Of a stretch of DNA of 64,000 nucleotides, positions 62,787 to 64,000 are shown one piece after another (positions within the stretch are counted from its first letter, which is position 1; the number at the start of each line of letters is the position of its first letter). Both the position numbers and the translations under genes were made by a program. Under the pieces are notes generated by a model. It worked only from the letters and a program-made list of their open reading frames with translations. It was not told where the DNA came from and searched no databases. The DNA is from JAFAHD01 sp963772515. GTDB lineage: Bacteria; Vulcanimicrobiota; Vulcanimicrobiia; Eremiobacterales; Eremiobacteraceae. The DNA is taken from NCBI GenBank assembly GCA_963772515.1, contig CAVYXC010000005.1, positions 283,112-347,111 of the forward strand, written 5' to 3'.

Positions 62787-63155
62787 ATGATTGAAACCGT
62801 GAGCCGTTTCCAAACTTTGCTTTGGTCCGTAGGGTCCGGCTTCCATGACGCGACCTTGGAGAACCTGGCCGTGAACCTTGTGGAAGCGAGCCTATCCTTG
62901 CGATTGCGTTTTTCGAAGGCGACGTCGGAGCGAAAAGACGATCACGAATATCGTGGGCAACTTCATTTTAGCGGTGCGAGAGCCGTTGAAATCTTGTCTC
63001 CCGGGCACACATTTCCAGAGGCTGCTCTTGTTGACGGCATTGACGCAGCCGTCATAGCGCAAAATGATGGGGCCGCGTTCACCCTCTCAGGGACCTACGG
63101 ATGGAAAATCAACTGGGTTGCCAGCGACTTTAGCTACTCCGAGGAGAAGAGATAA
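62787..63155 (+). CDS. Small protein of unknown function
   Basis: A 122-residue frame from ATG 62787. SVGSGFHDATLENLAVNLVE, ASLSLRLRFSKATSERKDDH, YRGQLHFSGARAVEILSPGH and TLSGTYGWKINWVASDFSYS suggest a compact beta-rich cytoplasmic protein; the 'FHDA' start with a following beta layer resembles some small bacterial domains of unknown role. The next gene begins 30 bp later. Gene reality is likely but not certain. Confidence 0.5.
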   Translation: MIETVSRFQTLLWSVGSGFHDATLENLAVNLVEASLSLRLRFSKATSERKDDHEYRGQLHFSGARAVEILSPGHTFPEAALVDGIDAAVIAQNDGAAFTLSGTYGWKINWVASDFSYSEEKR

Positions 63156-63185
63156 CAGTTGAGCCTCAAAGCGTGGAGGCCCCGT

Positions 63186-63773
63186 ATGAGCAATGTCGCC
63201 ATAGCTTGGCTCCCAATTGTCGTGGTCGGTTTTATCGAAATCATCCCAACCCTGGCAGCCGCAGACTGCTACGCTGGCAGCACGCCCGATTGGGGCGATG
63301 TGCGCACTGTCGAGATCGTGAGATGCCAGCAAACAAACATGGCGTATCCCTGCTATGAGGCATTGCTGACTGGCGCGGGGCAAAGCGGAATCGACGCGGC
63401 GTTGGTCGCGTATCGGTTTCATGGCCAAAGCGGGTGGTACTTTGCGCCAGAGTCTGCGGGCTCGGATTGGTCCCAGGTCATCGATCTTATCCGTCAGGCC
63501 GACTTTATCAACTTGCAAATCCCAGATACTCGACCGCCGAAGGGTTCGATCGCCGTTGTCCACGTTGACGGGCCGGAAGACCAAATCATCGTCCGTAGGT
63601 GTAACGTGTCCGTCGCCATCAACGCAGGCGTCTCGTACGACACACAATCAGAGCAATATAACCGGTTTATAGGCTTGGTCAACAAATTGGACGCAATCGT
63701 GAGCGCTCTGCCGTGGCAGAAGACAAAGGACGGAGCGACGATGCGCGACGTCGAGCGTTATCTGTTGCCGTAG
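63186..63773 (+). CDS. Exported protein of unknown function
   Basis: A 195-residue protein from ATG 63186, chosen because GGAGG lies six bases upstream; TTG 63159 is an alternative in frame. Signal peptide NVAIAWLPIVVVGFIEIIPT. Cys residues near AADCYAG, VRCQQTNMAYPC and RRCNVSV may pair. Sequence parts: GIDAALVAYRFHGQSGWYFA, FINLQIPDTRPPKGSIAVVH. No family recognised. Confidence 0.65.
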   Translation: MSNVAIAWLPIVVVGFIEIIPTLAAADCYAGSTPDWGDVRTVEIVRCQQTNMAYPCYEALLTGAGQSGIDAALVAYRFHGQSGWYFAPESAGSDWSQVIDLIRQADFINLQIPDTRPPKGSIAVVHVDGPEDQIIVRRCNVSVAINAGVSYDTQSEQYNRFIGLVNKLDAIVSALPWQKTKDGATMRDVERYLLP

Positions 63774-63853
63774 CACGACGCAAGGAGCCGACTTAGTAAG
63801 TTAGCAAGTTTATCCTAGAGATCGCGTACCCGTGAGCGAGGAGGATCCGCGAG

Positions 63854-64000
63854 TTGTCAGACCAATCCGAAACAGAGCCCGGGTGCCGCCAATGTGGTCA
63901 TTCGGCTTCGCATCACTGAAATGATGGTTGCGACCTTGACGACTGCGATTTCATCGGGGAAGAGGTGTGGCTCTGTCGCACATGGAGTCCGCCCGCAGGC
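63854..64000 (+). CDS. Possible Cys-rich (zinc-ribbon-like) ORF with an in-frame TGA, partial
   Basis: From TTG 63854, with GAGGAGG ahead of it, the frame reads SDQSETEPGCRQCGHSASHH, a TGA at 63917-63919, then NDGCDLDDCDFIGEEVWLCR to the window end. Cys pairs on both sides of the TGA fit one zinc-binding domain. The stop could be a sequencing error, a mutation or a chance occurrence. The start codon is not certain. The 80 bases before it hold no gene. Confidence 0.3.

Noticed and set aside
63917..63919. TGA as a selenocysteine codon
   Set aside because: No evidence for selenium machinery or a SECIS hairpin, and the residue lies between His and Asn in a zinc-ribbon-like sequence; an error is far more likely.
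1..64000. Search for tRNA, rRNA, CRISPR arrays and prophage genes
   Set aside because: No cloverleaf-like sequences, rRNA stretches, repeat arrays, integrases or phage structural genes were recognised by eye.

Overview
The window is a GC-rich bacterial chromosome segment with about 60 genes on both strands. A complete run of respiratory complex I subunits, lipoproteins with clear lipoboxes, a barrel-like secreted protein and many exported proteins point to a free-living, respiring bacterium with an outer membrane. The style of gene content (STAND proteins with a cyclase domain, MASE1-SpoIIE sensors, OPT transporter, S53 peptidase, PKD/barrel proteins, NlpE-META proteins) recalls uncultured soil lineages such as Candidatus Eremiobacterota, but that placement is an inference and no rRNA or tRNA was found to anchor it.

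Positions 1-9626 hold the tail of nuoF and then nuoG-H-I-J-K-L-M-N, all + strand, mostly joined by 1-4 base stop/start overlaps. nuoG is split by a one-base frameshift near 1199. Next come an M16 peptidase (- strand), a PKD/proline-rich/barrel protein, several small exported proteins, and a - strand rmlC / coiled-coil / amino-acid permease operon (17122-19254).

Positions 19406-31828 are dominated by exported proteins: a PF04185 phosphoesterase, a beta-propeller, an NlpE-META protein with frameshifts, a BNR-repeat lipoprotein, a FecR-like Trp/Tyr-rich protein, a formylglycine-generating-enzyme-like lipoprotein followed by a DUF4760-like membrane protein, a Spy-like protein, and an OPT transporter. 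31975-44309 has a ferritin-like protein, a degenerate M48 homologue coupled to a Met/His-rich membrane protein, an S53 peptidase, a cyclase-STAND-TPR regulator, a nicotinamidase-like enzyme, a LamG gene remnant and a large MASE1-PAS-SpoIIE-HATPase sensor.

Positions 44429-63773 carry a VOC protein, a type I sulfatase (CTAGR motif), a methyltransferase overlapping a second DUF4760-like gene, a new-looking HExxH lipoprotein, frameshifted beta-lactamase-like and aldo/keto reductase genes, tartrate/malate dehydrogenase, DUF5069 and GrpB proteins, a DoxX-like membrane protein followed by a second phosphoesterase, a DUF1254/DUF1214 protein behind a possibly structured leader, a third DUF4760-like gene, and an IS3 transposase remnant next to a short inverted-repeat element.

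The points most worth a second look are the HExxH lipoprotein, the pseudo-M48/Met-rich pair, the three DUF4760-like paralogues, the structured leader at 59846-59943, and four convergent gene pairs whose stop codons overlap by exactly four bases. Five genes with small indels suggest either draft-assembly errors or ongoing decay; the split in nuoG, otherwise surrounded by intact subunits, favours errors.
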